The translations under genes were made by a program, and so were the position numbers. DNA of 64,000 nucleotides from Myxococcales bacterium (lineage in GTDB: Bacteria > Myxococcota > UBA727 > VGSZ01): contig JAHFED010000001.1 of assembly GCA_023248635.1 (NCBI GenBank), forward strand, positions 186,001 to 250,000, read 5' to 3'. Of this stretch, positions 51,054 through 60,039 are shown in pieces (the stretch's first letter is position 1; every line of letters starts with the position of its first letter). The notes below the pieces were generated by a model. It was not told the DNA's origin and did not search any database. It saw only the letters and a list, made by a program, of their open reading frames with translations.

Positions 51054-54000
51054 ATGAGAGCAGGACTGATCGCCCTCGTCATCGGCGCCTCGGCGGGGTG
51101 CAACTGCGGAGCCGTCTGCGGCCCGGGTACGGCTGACCGGCGGGGCCTCTGCCTCCCCATCGTCGACGCTGGCGTCGAAGGCGAGGGCGGGGGCGAAGGT
51201 GGAGGCGAGGGTGAAGGCGAGGGTCAGGGTGAAAGTGAAAGTGAAGGCGAAGGCGACGACGTCGTCTGCGGCCCTGGCACCGTACTCAACGGCACCGCTA
51301 CGGCGTGCACTCTCCTCTGCCGCGCCGATCAGATCTTCGATGGCAGCGCCTGCGCTTGCCCAGGGGGAACGGTGGAGGCCGGCCAGGGCTGCGTCTTCGA
51401 TGCCGCGCTGTGCGCCGACGGCACCGTCTTTGACCCCAGCGCCTCGCCGCCGGCGTGCGAGCCCCGGCAAGCCCCGCCCCGGGCCGATGACGACGTCAAT
51501 CCGGGCAACGCCCCAACTCCCATCATCGTCCCCGCCGTCGGCGAAAAAGGCGCCGAGCTGGGCGGCGTCATCGATCGGCCGGGCGAAGAGCTCGACAGCG
51601 ATGCTTATGCCTTCGCCGGCGTCGCGGGCATGCGCCTGCAGATCCAGGTGGCCAGCTTCGGCGCCGAGGCCGCGTCTTTCGTCGTCGTCGGCAGCGCGGC
51701 CCCGGGCGACGAGAGCAACCTGAATGCCTTCCAGCGCTTCGCTCTGCCTGGCGAGGGCCGCCGGGCCTTGCGCGAGGTGGTGCTGCCGCTGACGGGCGAT
51801 TACCAGATCATCGTCGCCGACAAGGCCTCCTTCGCGGGCGGGCTCGCAGCGGGCGGCGACGACCAGACCTATGCCCTCGTCGTCGATCAGCTCGTCGAGC
51901 CCGAGCCCAGCGTCTTGCTCGCCGCGCAGTCGGCCACTGGTCGGCACGACGTCGTCGCCGGCTTCGCCCTCGACCCCACCACCCTCGCCACCGAGCTCGT
52001 CGACATCGCGTTGACGTCGGCGGACCCCGACACGGCGGCGGCCCTGTGGTTTCTCGATGCCCAAGGTGCCTACGCGGAGTTCGCCAGCATCGGCGCACCC
52101 GTGGCCGCCTTCGTGCCCCAAGACCTGCTCAGCGGCACCGTCGTCCACGTGGATTACATATTCCACAACAATCCAAGCACCGGATCGACGTCGACTTTTA
52201 CCATCGATGCCAAGCCTCTCGTCGTCACGTCTGGGCCCGCCGCCGGCGAGCTGCTCGAGATTGATACCGGTGGTGAGCAGCTCTCGTTTTTCTCCTTCCA
52301 GCTCGACGAGGCCCATGTCTACCGCTTCACAGTCGAGCTGCCGCTGACGACGTCGCAAGCGGTGACGGCGCTCTTGACCAACGAGGACTTCGAGATCATC
52401 AGCGGGGGCCGCAATTGCACGCGCAGCGTCGACGACGCGGGCCACCAGCTCAGCACCTGCCTGCGATTCGTCGCCGACGAAGGCGAGGCTGGCGAGCACT
52501 TTCTCGTCTTGGTCAATGCCGCCGGCGATCCGGTCGGACTCGCGAACAACCAGGTGCGCATCGGCTTCGACCAGGCCTCCGTCGTCAACGTCGGCGTCGT
52601 CGTGGCCGACCAGCTCGTCGCGATCCCGTCGGGCGATGCCCTCGTTGGTGACTTCGGTGCGAGCTGGCTTCGGGTGCTGTGGAGCGACCCGCTGGCGTTG
52701 ACGGCCCGGGCCACCGGCGTGTCCTTCGACCTGCACAACGTCGTCGACACGAGGTTTATCGCCACGCGCGTGCTGCTCTCGGGCGCCGACGACGCCCAAC
52801 AGACGGGGGGCTTCTCGGTGCTGCTGCGGCCCCGCGGACCGGGCCCTGGCAGCATCGCGTTTTCCGGCAGCGCCCTGCCCTTCCCCTTCGAGACCGAGCC
52901 CACCAACCAGTCTTTCGGCGGCGCCCAAGCGCTGGGTTCCGTCGACGCCGTCGTCGCCGACCCGGACCTGAGCTTTGGTGCGGCCGCCGGCTTTGCCAGC
53001 GTCGGCGACGTCGACTTCTGGAGCGTCGAGGTCACTCGGGCCGGCATCTTGAGCGTGGCGCTGGGGGATGGCCCCTTTGGCCCAAACCAGCTGCTGGGCG
53101 CCGAGCGCGCACCCGACGCCACCGTGGAGATCGTCGACGTCGACGGCGCCACCTCTCTCACGCGCCCCGGCAACACCGCGGCGGCCTTCGTCGGCGAACC
53201 CGGCACCTATTTCGCCAAGGTGGTGCAGCTCGCCGAGGTGCTGCGTGGGGGCGCGACGGCCCCGGGCTTTGCCGGCGACTACGGGCTCGCTTTCGCTTTC
53301 GACGTCGACGGCGGCCCTCCAGCCAGCTGCGATGCGCCCACGGTGGTTTCGAGCGCCGGCGCCTTCGAGGGAGATCTGCGCACGGGCCCGCGCACGGCCC
53401 GCCACGTTCCCCCTGATGCGCGCTGCTTCGGCCATCCCCCCGACGTGTACGACGGCGCCGAAGACGCGTACTCGATCTCCCTCCCGGCCCACGGCGCCCT
53501 GGTCGCCAGCGTCGACGCCCAATTCGACGCGGCCCTCGCTGTGCTGCCTGGGGGCTCCTGCTCAGGCCTGTGTGCCGTCGGCGCCGACGCTGCCGTTGGG
53601 CGAGAGACGGTGCAGCTGAGCAACGACGACGACGACCTCGCCTTGGTCACCCTCGTCGTCGAGGGGGCCGCAGGCGCCGCAGGACCCTACGCGCTCGAGA
53701 TCCAGATCCTGGGCGGCGTGTGCCGAGTGGGTGAGACCCGCTGCAACGGCGGCACCTTGGAGACCTGCAACGACGACGGCACCGCTCTGGGCTCCCGCCT
53801 TTGTGCTGCTGGCTGCGAGGAGAACGCCTTCGACCTCATCGCGCGCTGCCGTAGCGAGTGCGGCGCGCCCGACACGCTGCAGCCAACGGAGTCCTGCAGC
53901 GGCCGCAACGCCCTGCGCTGCATCGATGGCCTCATCGAGCCCGAGACCTGTTCCCTCACCTGCGCGGAGGTTGGTGGCGGCGCTTCCTGCGCGGTGTGCT

Positions 54001-54698
54001 CGGCGCTGGGCTCCTCCCGCTGCGTGCCCATCGTCGACGACATCCTGGCAGGGGCCGCGCTCGTCACCTGCAACGACGACGGCTCCCGCGAGGAGCTCGT
54101 GAGCTGCGCCCTGGGGGCCTGCAACGCTGACAGCAGCGATTGCCTCCTGTCCCCGCCACCTGACGACGTGCCCGCCCCGGTCGCGCTCTGTGTGGCGGCC
54201 AGCCACAGTTGCACCGACGGCATCGTGCGCACCTGCAACGGCGACGGGACGGCGCTGACGACGTCGCTGTGCGATGGAGGCTGCGTCGAAGGTGCGTGCG
54301 TCGACGACGGCGACGCGGAGTCCTGTGCGACGGCGGCAATCGTCTCCAACCTTCCAACCAGCGTCGAGGGGGATCTCAGCGGCGCAGCCAACGACCACCA
54401 GCTCGGCTTTGGCTGCACCGGCTTCTTCACCGATGGGCCCGATCAGGTCTACGCCGTCGACGTCCCGGCCTCGGCCAGGCTGCTGGCGCAGACCCACGCC
54501 GCTTTCGACACCGCGCTCTACATCCTCGACAGCTGCCCCCTGGTCGACGACCAACAGTGCGTCGCCGGCGCCGACGTCGTGGGCAACGACAGCGTCGCCT
54601 TCACCAACACCGCGGACCAGGGCGTCAGGGTGTTCGTCGTCGTCGACAACGGGACCCTGGAGTCCGGCCCCTACACGGTGGACCTCGCATTACAGTGA
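51054..54698 (+). CDS. large multidomain surface lipoprotein
   Basis: This is a 1214-residue protein. The start at 51054 has GGAGGAGGGGAG upstream and gives the lipoprotein signal MRAGLIALVIGASAGC. Then come cysteine pairs, a Gly/Glu-rich stretch (about residues 41-70) and a Cys-rich segment. The long middle part is beta-rich, with no recognised enzyme motif; parts resemble PPC-type (bacterial pre-peptidase C-terminal) domains, such as GDVDFWSVEVTRAGILSVAL. The C-terminus has modules of the form CNGGTLETCNDDGTAL and TDGIVRTCNGDGTAL with conserved cysteines, and two similar domains (EGDLRTGPRTARHVPPDARC... and EGDLSGAANDHQLGFGC...). Surface display and adhesion or binding is probable. Its exact role is unknown. 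Confidence 0.8.
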   Translation: MRAGLIALVIGASAGCNCGAVCGPGTADRRGLCLPIVDAGVEGEGGGEGGGEGEGEGQGESESEGEGDDVVCGPGTVLNGTATACTLLCRADQIFDGSACACPGGTVEAGQGCVFDAALCADGTVFDPSASPPACEPRQAPPRADDDVNPGNAPTPIIVPAVGEKGAELGGVIDRPGEELDSDAYAFAGVAGMRLQIQVASFGAEAASFVVVGSAAPGDESNLNAFQRFALPGEGRRALREVVLPLTGDYQIIVADKASFAGGLAAGGDDQTYALVVDQLVEPEPSVLLAAQSATGRHDVVAGFALDPTTLATELVDIALTSADPDTAAALWFLDAQGAYAEFASIGAPVAAFVPQDLLSGTVVHVDYIFHNNPSTGSTSTFTIDAKPLVVTSGPAAGELLEIDTGGEQLSFFSFQLDEAHVYRFTVELPLTTSQAVTALLTNEDFEIISGGRNCTRSVDDAGHQLSTCLRFVADEGEAGEHFLVLVNAAGDPVGLANNQVRIGFDQASVVNVGVVVADQLVAIPSGDALVGDFGASWLRVLWSDPLALTARATGVSFDLHNVVDTRFIATRVLLSGADDAQQTGGFSVLLRPRGPGPGSIAFSGSALPFPFETEPTNQSFGGAQALGSVDAVVADPDLSFGAAAGFASVGDVDFWSVEVTRAGILSVALGDGPFGPNQLLGAERAPDATVEIVDVDGATSLTRPGNTAAAFVGEPGTYFAKVVQLAEVLRGGATAPGFAGDYGLAFAFDVDGGPPASCDAPTVVSSAGAFEGDLRTGPRTARHVPPDARCFGHPPDVYDGAEDAYSISLPAHGALVASVDAQFDAALAVLPGGSCSGLCAVGADAAVGRETVQLSNDDDDLALVTLVVEGAAGAAGPYALEIQILGGVCRVGETRCNGGTLETCNDDGTALGSRLCAAGCEENAFDLIARCRSECGAPDTLQPTESCSGRNALRCIDGLIEPETCSLTCAEVGGGASCAVCSALGSSRCVPIVDDILAGAALVTCNDDGSREELVSCALGACNADSSDCLLSPPPDDVPAPVALCVAASHSCTDGIVRTCNGDGTALTTSLCDGGCVEGACVDDGDAESCATAAIVSNLPTSVEGDLSGAANDHQLGFGCTGFFTDGPDQVYAVDVPASARLLAQTHAAFDTALYILDSCPLVDDQQCVAGADVVGNDSVAFTNTADQGVRVFVVVDNGTLESGPYTVDLALQ

Positions 54699-54705
54699 GA
54701 CCTCG

Positions 54706-55293
54706 TCAGAAGTAGTAGCGGAAGCCCAGGGACCAACCAAGGCCGGGGTCGAGGGCGGGAAAGACAAACACCGTCGGGGTGAGCTCAAGGTAGAGCTCGA
54801 GCGGCGCCATGCTCAAGGCCATCGAGAGCCCCAGCGACATCCGCACGCCGACCCCGAAGAAAGTGATCGGGGCGTAGACGGGCTGATTGAAGACCCCGTA
54901 GCCGGTGCCAAAGAGCGCAAGCCACAGGCCGGGGCCGACGTAGGCCGTGAGTGCGAGGTCGCCCGTGCGCACGAGGGTGGCGAGGTGGAGCTGGTAATCG
55001 CCGTGCAGCGACAACGAGGGCAAGAAGTTGCGGTAGCCGAAGCCGGCGCCGATGCCGAAGGCCAGTCCGTTGTCGTGGGCTTTGCCGATTTTGAGCGTCA
55101 ACGCGCTCGGAAAGCCCGCCTGTAGGCCCATGCCCACGCCGGAGAGCATCGGTGGACCCGGCGGCAAGCCCGCCTTTTGCGCAGGCACCAGCTCCGAAAG
55201 GTCGGGGAGTGACGACGACGACGCCTGGAGGTCTGCTGCCGGGGTGGCGCTGAGACTGGGGGCTGCAAGCAGAGCAAAAGCGAGAATGCGCAC
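54706..55293 (-). CDS. outer-membrane beta-barrel-like protein
   Basis: This is a 195-residue exported protein. The GTG start at 55291-55293 has GGAGG just upstream and gives a signal sequence (RILAFALLAAPSLSATPA). The barrel has alternating strands (VGMGLQAGFPSALTLKIG, FGYRNFLPSLSLHGDYQLHL, LGWSLGFRYYF) and ends in an aromatic residue. It is clearly related to the protein at 56829 (GVGxxLQxGxPSA and xHxDYxxH in both). It converges with the large lipoprotein gene (8 bp). The function is unknown. Confidence 0.72.
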   Translation of the reverse strand: MRILAFALLAAPSLSATPAADLQASSSSLPDLSELVPAQKAGLPPGPPMLSGVGMGLQAGFPSALTLKIGKAHDNGLAFGIGAGFGYRNFLPSLSLHGDYQLHLATLVRTGDLALTAYVGPGLWLALFGTGYGVFNQPVYAPITFFGVGVRMSLGLSMALSMAPLELYLELTPTVFVFPALDPGLGWSLGFRYYF

Positions 55294-55509
55294 CGTGTCC
55301 TCCGACGCATGGCGGTCACGCTGTTTGTCATGCCGACGTCGGTGCCGGGAAGCGCCACCTTGCCCGCTTCGGCGTCGGGCGCATCCCACATCTCCCACCC
55401 AAAAGCGAGGCGACGTCGACGAAGACCCCCGCTTCCTGCTAACGCCATCGCCTGAATCCGCGCGTCCCTGTGCTGGAGCGTGTCCTCTTTGACCCATCTG
55501 GAGCGTTGC
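55294..55509. other. divergent intergenic region, gdh and barrel gene
   Basis: This 216-bp gap must hold promoters for both divergent genes. No strong -35/-10 pair or operator was seen, and no protein-like ORF is present. Confidence 0.4.
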
Positions 55510-56832
55510 ATGACTGCTGCCCTTGCCGAATCGAAGTCCGTCGAGGCCGCGCCGGTCAAAGAGCCGTCGCACCACACCCGCCACAACCTTTTCGACGTCG
55601 TCACTGCGCAGCTGCACCGCGGCTACGAAGCCATCAAGCTCGAAGCCGACATCGCTGCCATCCTCTCCCAGCCCAAGAACGAGCTGATCATCCATTTCCC
55701 GGTGCGGCTGACCTCGGGTGAAGTGCGCATGTTCAAGGGATATCGGGTCCAACACAATAACATCTTGGGACCATATAAGGGTGGCGTCCGATATCACCAG
55801 GACGTTTACCTGGATGAATGCAAGGCTCTCGCATCTTGGATGACCTGGAAATGCGCCTTGGCTGGCCTGCCCTATGGGGGTGGCAAAGGTGGAGTGAAGT
55901 TCAACCCCCGCGACTTCGACGCCGAGGACCTCGAGCGCATCACGCGCCGCTTCACCCATGCGCTCGGCGCCAACATCGGCCCGGAGTACGACGTCCCGGC
56001 ACCCGACATGGGGACCAACAGCCAGACCATGGACTGGATGATGGACACCTACGTGAACATCAACTCCTCCGTCGACCGGCAGGCCGTGAAGCGCATCGTC
56101 ACCGGCAAGTCCATCGCCTGCGGAGGCAGCCAGGGACGTGAAGCAGCCACCGGCCAGGGCGTCGTCTACTGCATTCAGGAGTGGGCTCACGCCCGACGCT
56201 TCAATCTCGACGGCAGCACGTTGGCGGTGCAGGGCTATGGCAACGTCGGCAGCAACACCGCGCGCATCTTGTCGCGCATGGGTGTCACTTTAACTGCCGT
56301 CGGTGACCATACTGGATACTACAGAAACCCAGAGGGGTTCAATCCGCATAAATTGGCCGATCACGTCAAGAAGAACCGCTCTCTCGATGGATACCCGGGG
56401 GGCAAGAAGATCTCCCGCGAAGAGTTCTTCTCCGCCGACGTCGACCTGTTTGTGCCGGCCGCCCTCGAGCTGCAGATCGGGGCCGATGAGGCCAAGGAGA
56501 TCCGCGCCAAGGTCGTCGTCGAAGGTGCCAATGGTCCCACGGACCTCGAGGGGGATCGGGTGCTGGCCGAGCGCGGGATCGACCTCATCCCCGACATCCT
56601 CGCCAACTCCGGCGGCGTCATTGTCAGCTACTACGAGTGGCTGCAGAACAAGCGCAGCGAGACCTGGGAGGCCGAAGAAGTGCTCACCCGCCTCGAGCGC
56701 CGCATGCGCCGCAACTACCAGGCTGTCGTCGACAAAGCCCGGGATCTCAAGGTCGATTATCGCACCGCCAGCTATGCCATCGCCCTCGAGCGTTTGCGCG
56801 AAGTCTACCGCGCCCGCGGCATCTGGCCGTGA
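55510..56832 (+). CDS. gdhA: glutamate dehydrogenase (Glu/Leu/Phe/Val family)
   Basis: This enzyme interconverts glutamate and 2-oxoglutarate plus ammonia with NAD(P). The protein has 440 residues, the usual length. The substrate-binding part is VQHNNILGPYKGGVRYHQDV, with the catalytic lysine in GLPYGGGKGGVKF. The dinucleotide fold is LAVQGYGNVGSNTARIL. DVPAPDMGTNSQTMDWMMD and EGANGPTDLEGD are family blocks. The start at 55510 has GGAG upstream. The choice of coenzyme cannot be read safely. The next gene starts inside its stop (GTGA). Confidence 0.95.
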   Translation: MTAALAESKSVEAAPVKEPSHHTRHNLFDVVTAQLHRGYEAIKLEADIAAILSQPKNELIIHFPVRLTSGEVRMFKGYRVQHNNILGPYKGGVRYHQDVYLDECKALASWMTWKCALAGLPYGGGKGGVKFNPRDFDAEDLERITRRFTHALGANIGPEYDVPAPDMGTNSQTMDWMMDTYVNINSSVDRQAVKRIVTGKSIACGGSQGREAATGQGVVYCIQEWAHARRFNLDGSTLAVQGYGNVGSNTARILSRMGVTLTAVGDHTGYYRNPEGFNPHKLADHVKKNRSLDGYPGGKKISREEFFSADVDLFVPAALELQIGADEAKEIRAKVVVEGANGPTDLEGDRVLAERGIDLIPDILANSGGVIVSYYEWLQNKRSETWEAEEVLTRLERRMRRNYQAVVDKARDLKVDYRTASYAIALERLREVYRARGIWP

Positions 56833-57398
56833 CCCGGTCCCTGCTCCTGCTGGCGCTGCTGTGGTCGACCGCCGGCCACGCCAACGACGACGGTGCCCTG
56901 GCTGAGCTGCAAATGGGCACCTTTCGCGTCGAGAGCGCCTCGCCGGCGGGCAAGCGCCTCGGCGTCGGCGTGCAGCTGGGCTATCCCAGCGCATTCGCGG
57001 CCAAGCTGATGTTGAGACCCGACGCCGCCATCGACATCGTCGTCGGAGCCTTCTCCGGCCTGGCTCTCGCCGATCCCGCGTTCAGCGCACACGCCGACTA
57101 CCTCTGGCACCCCTTCACCATCGCCAGGGCGCCAGCGTTTTCGCTACACACCCACGCCGGAGCCGGCGGCGCCCTCGTCTTGCTCCCCGTGCCGGGCAAG
57201 AAGCCGACGCTGCCGGCCGCGCTCTGGTACCGCGCGCCCACCCAGGTGTGGACCGCCGCCCGCGCCCCCCTGGGTGTGGACCTGGTGCTCACGGCCGCCC
57301 CCGTCGACGTCGTCTTCGAGGTCGCTCCGACCTTGTTGCTCTTTCCCGGGATCGGTGCCGGTTGCGATCTTTCAATCGGTGCGCGGGTGTGGTGGTGA
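56829..57398 (+). CDS. outer-membrane beta-barrel-like protein, paralogue of 54706
   Basis: This is a 189-residue exported protein that starts at GTG 56829, overlapping the gdhA stop. The signal peptide is MTRSLLLLALLWSTAGHA. The barrel has LGVGVQLGYPSAFAAKLML, AFSAHADYLWHPFTIA and a tryptophan C-terminus. It shares a residue pattern with the protein at 54706, so the two genes probably arose by duplication and now flank gdhA on opposite strands. The function is unknown. Confidence 0.68.
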   Translation: MTRSLLLLALLWSTAGHANDDGALAELQMGTFRVESASPAGKRLGVGVQLGYPSAFAAKLMLRPDAAIDIVVGAFSGLALADPAFSAHADYLWHPFTIARAPAFSLHTHAGAGGALVLLPVPGKKPTLPAALWYRAPTQVWTAARAPLGVDLVLTAAPVDVVFEVAPTLLLFPGIGAGCDLSIGARVWW

Positions 57399-57403
57399 CC
57401 CAG

Positions 57404-58762
57404 ATGACCTCGTCGTTGCCGTCCGTCGCCCTCTACCGCGGCCGCTTTGATCCGCCGGGACTGCACCACGTCGAAATCCTGCGGGCGCTGATCGCCCGCT
57501 TCGACCGCGTCGTCGTCATGCCTTGGGGACCCATGCCCGACCGGCCCATCGACGAAAACGTCGCGCCGAGCTTTCGCGCCCGCCTCATCGACATCGCTTT
57601 TCAGCGCCTCGATCCGCGCATCGTGGTCGATCTGACCGACATTGAGCAGGCCACCATCAGCGGCTCCGACGACGTCGAACGCTGTTCGTCCTGGCTCCAA
57701 GACCGCGAGGTCTTTCACGTCGTCGAAGCGGTCTCTCTGTCTGAGGACATGGCCCGCTTGCACCCCGGCGCCCGCGTCGTCGTCGTCGCCGCCACAGGCG
57801 CTGCGGTTCCGCCCGGCGACGCCCCGGTGGTGCGGGTCGACAGCGACGTCGCCGGGGCGGTGATGCGCAAGCGCCTCTACGAGAGCCTCGCCGTGGACGA
57901 CCTGGTGCCGCCGGGTGTGGCCGCTGCCATCGCGCGCCATGGGCTGTACCGGGGGATTCCCCGGCTGGTGACCCGGATGAAGGTTCCGTCGCCACGACTG
58001 CTGCTGGTGGCCGACGAGCGCAACGACAAGGCCGTGCGCTGGGCCCAGCGCTTCGCGCCCTACGCAGTCGTCGACGATCCCAACCTCATCGTGGTGTTTG
58101 GCGGCGATGGCTCCATGCTGCACGCCATTCAGCAGCATTGGCGCCGGCGAGTGCCCTTCTTGGGTGTGAATGCGGGCCACCTCGGTTTCCTCCTCAACGA
58201 CCCCAATGGGATCGTCGACGACGACGACGCCGTCGCTGCCCTCTGGGACAAGGAGCTGCTCTTGCATCACATGCCGATGCTGCATGTGGAGCTCCTGAGC
58301 CGCGCGGGCGCGTGGCGATCGGGCCTGACCTTCAACGATGCATGGATCGAGCGTTCGACCGGCCAGAGCGCCTGGATCGAGGTCAAGGTCGACGGCCGCG
58401 TGCGCTTGCCCAAGCTCGTGTGCGACGGCGTCCTGGTGTCGACGGCGGCGGGATCGACGGCCTATGCGCGGTCCATGGGCGCCACCCCGCTGCTCGCCGA
58501 TACCGCCGCGTGGCTCTTGGTCGGCAGCAACGTGATGGATCCGATTTTGTGGAAGAGCGCCCTGTTGTCGACGTCGTCGACGGTGGAGGTCCGCTCGCTG
58601 CACGTGGAAAAGCGGCCACTGACCGGCTTTCTGCACGGTGTGTCGATGGGCGAGGTCACAGAGATGAGGGCGCGTCTCAGCCGCGCGGCTTCCGTGGAGC
58701 TGGCTTTCTTGGGCGCCCACGATATGGCCGAGAAGATCGCGCGCATTCAGTTCCCGATTTGA
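57404..58762 (+). CDS. NadD-like adenylyltransferase fused to NAD kinase
   Basis: This is a 452-residue protein with two NAD-biosynthesis domains. Residues 1-185 look like nicotinate-mononucleotide adenylyltransferase: VALYRGRFDPPGLHHVEIL (the GxFDPxHxxH motif, with the His pair shifted by one residue), MPWGPMPDRP, and VVRVDSDVAGAVMRKRLYES then LVPPGVAAAIARHGLY, the equivalent of the ISSTxIR...lVPxxVxxYIxxxxLY ending. Residues ~195-452 are NAD kinase: LIVVFGGDGSMLHAIQQHW (GGDG at 233-236), FLGVNAGHLGFL, and CDGVLVSTAAGSTAYARSMG from residue 340. The protein could therefore turn NaMN/NMN into the dinucleotide and phosphorylate NAD. pncB is 2.4 kb downstream. The start ATG at 57404 has GGTGGTGA upstream; GTG codons at 57392/57395 are alternatives. 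NadK is certain, NadD-like very likely. Confidence 0.88.
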   Translation: MTSSLPSVALYRGRFDPPGLHHVEILRALIARFDRVVVMPWGPMPDRPIDENVAPSFRARLIDIAFQRLDPRIVVDLTDIEQATISGSDDVERCSSWLQDREVFHVVEAVSLSEDMARLHPGARVVVVAATGAAVPPGDAPVVRVDSDVAGAVMRKRLYESLAVDDLVPPGVAAAIARHGLYRGIPRLVTRMKVPSPRLLLVADERNDKAVRWAQRFAPYAVVDDPNLIVVFGGDGSMLHAIQQHWRRRVPFLGVNAGHLGFLLNDPNGIVDDDDAVAALWDKELLLHHMPMLHVELLSRAGAWRSGLTFNDAWIERSTGQSAWIEVKVDGRVRLPKLVCDGVLVSTAAGSTAYARSMGATPLLADTAAWLLVGSNVMDPILWKSALLSTSSTVEVRSLHVEKRPLTGFLHGVSMGEVTEMRARLSRAASVELAFLGAHDMAEKIARIQFPI

Positions 58763-59235
58763 CCGTGAGACAAGTGTTCGGCGTCGGAGAGATCTGTTCT
58801 GGAACGATCTCAATCTCTCGAGGCTCGTCCATCGCGCGTGGACACCACGGCGGCGGCGGCACGCTGGGTGACAACCATCCCGGCGGAGGAACGCCCTTGA
58901 GCGGGTTGGGCACCCACAGCGAGCATGTTTCGGCGATCCGGGTCGCGACGAGCATGCGGGCGTCACAAAGGCAGGGCCGGGTGCAGCGTCGTCGCAAGGC
59001 GGCCTGCGCGGACCGGCAGGGGAGCGGCTGGAGCAGCCGTTCCTGGTGGACGTCGACGTGCCGGGGCTTCCCTCGGCGCGTCGGGACGTGCGTGGGGGAG
59101 GGCGCACGGTGACACCCCGCCCGTGGGAGGGCCCGAAGGGCGGAATTTGTCAAAAGAAAGCGGCACCAATGAGCAGCGCTTGCACCAACACACTGCATCG
59201 GACAGGAGCATGGGTCGTTCTCATGGCGGCAGATC
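58763..59235. other. 473-bp region without a recognised gene
   Basis: No protein with a recognised domain fits either strand. The frame after the nadD-nadK stop continues with a Gly/His-rich phrase (HHGGGGTLGDNHPGGGTP) but has no start or ribosome-binding site. Candidate small ORFs on both strands have Arg/Pro-rich shadow composition. A structured RNA is possible (many GC-rich inverted segments, e.g. GGGCCCGAAGGGC near 59130), but no RNase P, SRP or tmRNA landmark was found. Confidence 0.4.
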
Positions 59236-59463
59236 CTATAGCCTTTTGCGCGGATCATCTGCCTCTGTGAGAATGTCGTGAAATGTCGTCTCGCCCGTGT
59301 TGAGCATTCGCCGCACATAAGGGTTGCAGATGCGACAGGCCAGGCCGAACTGGGTCTCCTCCTGCAACGCCTCCAACGTCGTCGCTCCCGTGCGTCGGGC
59401 GATCTCCAACAGCTCTTCGAAGGGGCGGGCGAAACAGACGCAGCGGTCGACGCAGACACGCAT
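59236..59463 (-). CDS. BFD-like [2Fe-2S]-binding protein
   Basis: This is a 75-residue protein of the bacterioferritin-associated-ferredoxin-like type. It has CVDRCVCF at the start and LACRICNPYVRRML later; the Cys-x-Cys and Cys-x-x-Cys pairs are ~35 residues apart, as in the BFD [2Fe-2S] fold, and an extra Cys4 is present. The middle (FEELLEIARRTGATTLEALQ) is the usual helical part. It starts 2 bp after the stop of the cyclic-nucleotide-binding gene, so both are in one operon. It could sense or carry electrons or iron. No bacterioferritin gene is nearby. Confidence 0.8.
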   Translation of the reverse strand: MRVCVDRCVCFARPFEELLEIARRTGATTLEALQEETQFGLACRICNPYVRRMLNTGETTFHDILTEADDPRKRL

Positions 59464-59465
59464 GC

Positions 59466-59939
59466 CTAGAATTTGCCGGCCATCACCAGAAACGCTCGCA
59501 TCTTTTCATTTGTCTCGCGCAATCGAGATGAGAGGACGCGGACAAAAGTCCATAGGAGATCATAAGCAAGATCTTTGTGCATAAATAAGAGGTTGTCCAG
59601 CGCTGGCTTGCTGATCGAACCGAGAATGCAAGTCGTGTTCGTAATTGCATCCGCCGATCTCGGTGCTTCATCGATCAGTGCCATTTCGCCGAAATAGTCA
59701 CCAGGCTCGAGGATGGCGAGCGCCTCCTCCCCAATGCCGGGGACCATCTTTGATATCCGCACCTTGCCCTGAATGATGAAGTAGAAGCGATCCGCCCTGT
59801 CGCCGTCGGCGAAGACCTTGGTGGAAGGTTTGAACTGCTGCTCATCGACGATGCCGGCGATGAGCTTGAGCTCGTCGGGGAGCAGGCTCTCGAAGAGCGC
59901 GACTTTTTTCAGCTGGTTGATGTCGATGGCCACAACCAA
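59466..59939 (-). CDS. cyclic-nucleotide-binding-domain protein
   Basis: This is a 157-residue protein consisting of one Crp-type cyclic-nucleotide-binding domain and no DNA-binding domain. It has LLPDELKLIAGIVDEQQF, FYFIIQGKVRISKMV and the phosphate-binding cassette PGDYFGEMALIDEAPRSADA, in which the Glu and Arg contacts are kept, so cAMP or cGMP binding is plausible. A C-terminal helix (LLWTFVRVLSSRLRETNEKM) may dimerise. The start is TTG at 59939 or GTG at 59933; neither has a clear ribosome-binding site. It is coupled to the [2Fe-2S] gene. Confidence 0.85.
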   Translation of the reverse strand: MVVAIDINQLKKVALFESLLPDELKLIAGIVDEQQFKPSTKVFADGDRADRFYFIIQGKVRISKMVPGIGEEALAILEPGDYFGEMALIDEAPRSADAITNTTCILGSISKPALDNLLFMHKDLAYDLLWTFVRVLSSRLRETNEKMRAFLVMAGKF

Positions 59940-60039
59940 GCGTAGCGGCGCACCCCAAACGACGCGAGATTCTGGGCGCCAGGATCGGTCCCAAACTCTG
60001 CACCCCCGCGGCCAGCCAAGGCTCTGGTAGCGTCACGCC

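Noticed and set aside
51015-53522. 835-codon minus-strand ORF within the large lipoprotein gene
   Set aside because: Antisense to a gene with signal peptide, lipobox and clear modules; shadow composition.
57098-59107. 669-codon minus-strand ORF opposite nadD-nadK
   Set aside because: Antisense shadow of the well-supported fusion gene, continuing into the empty gap.
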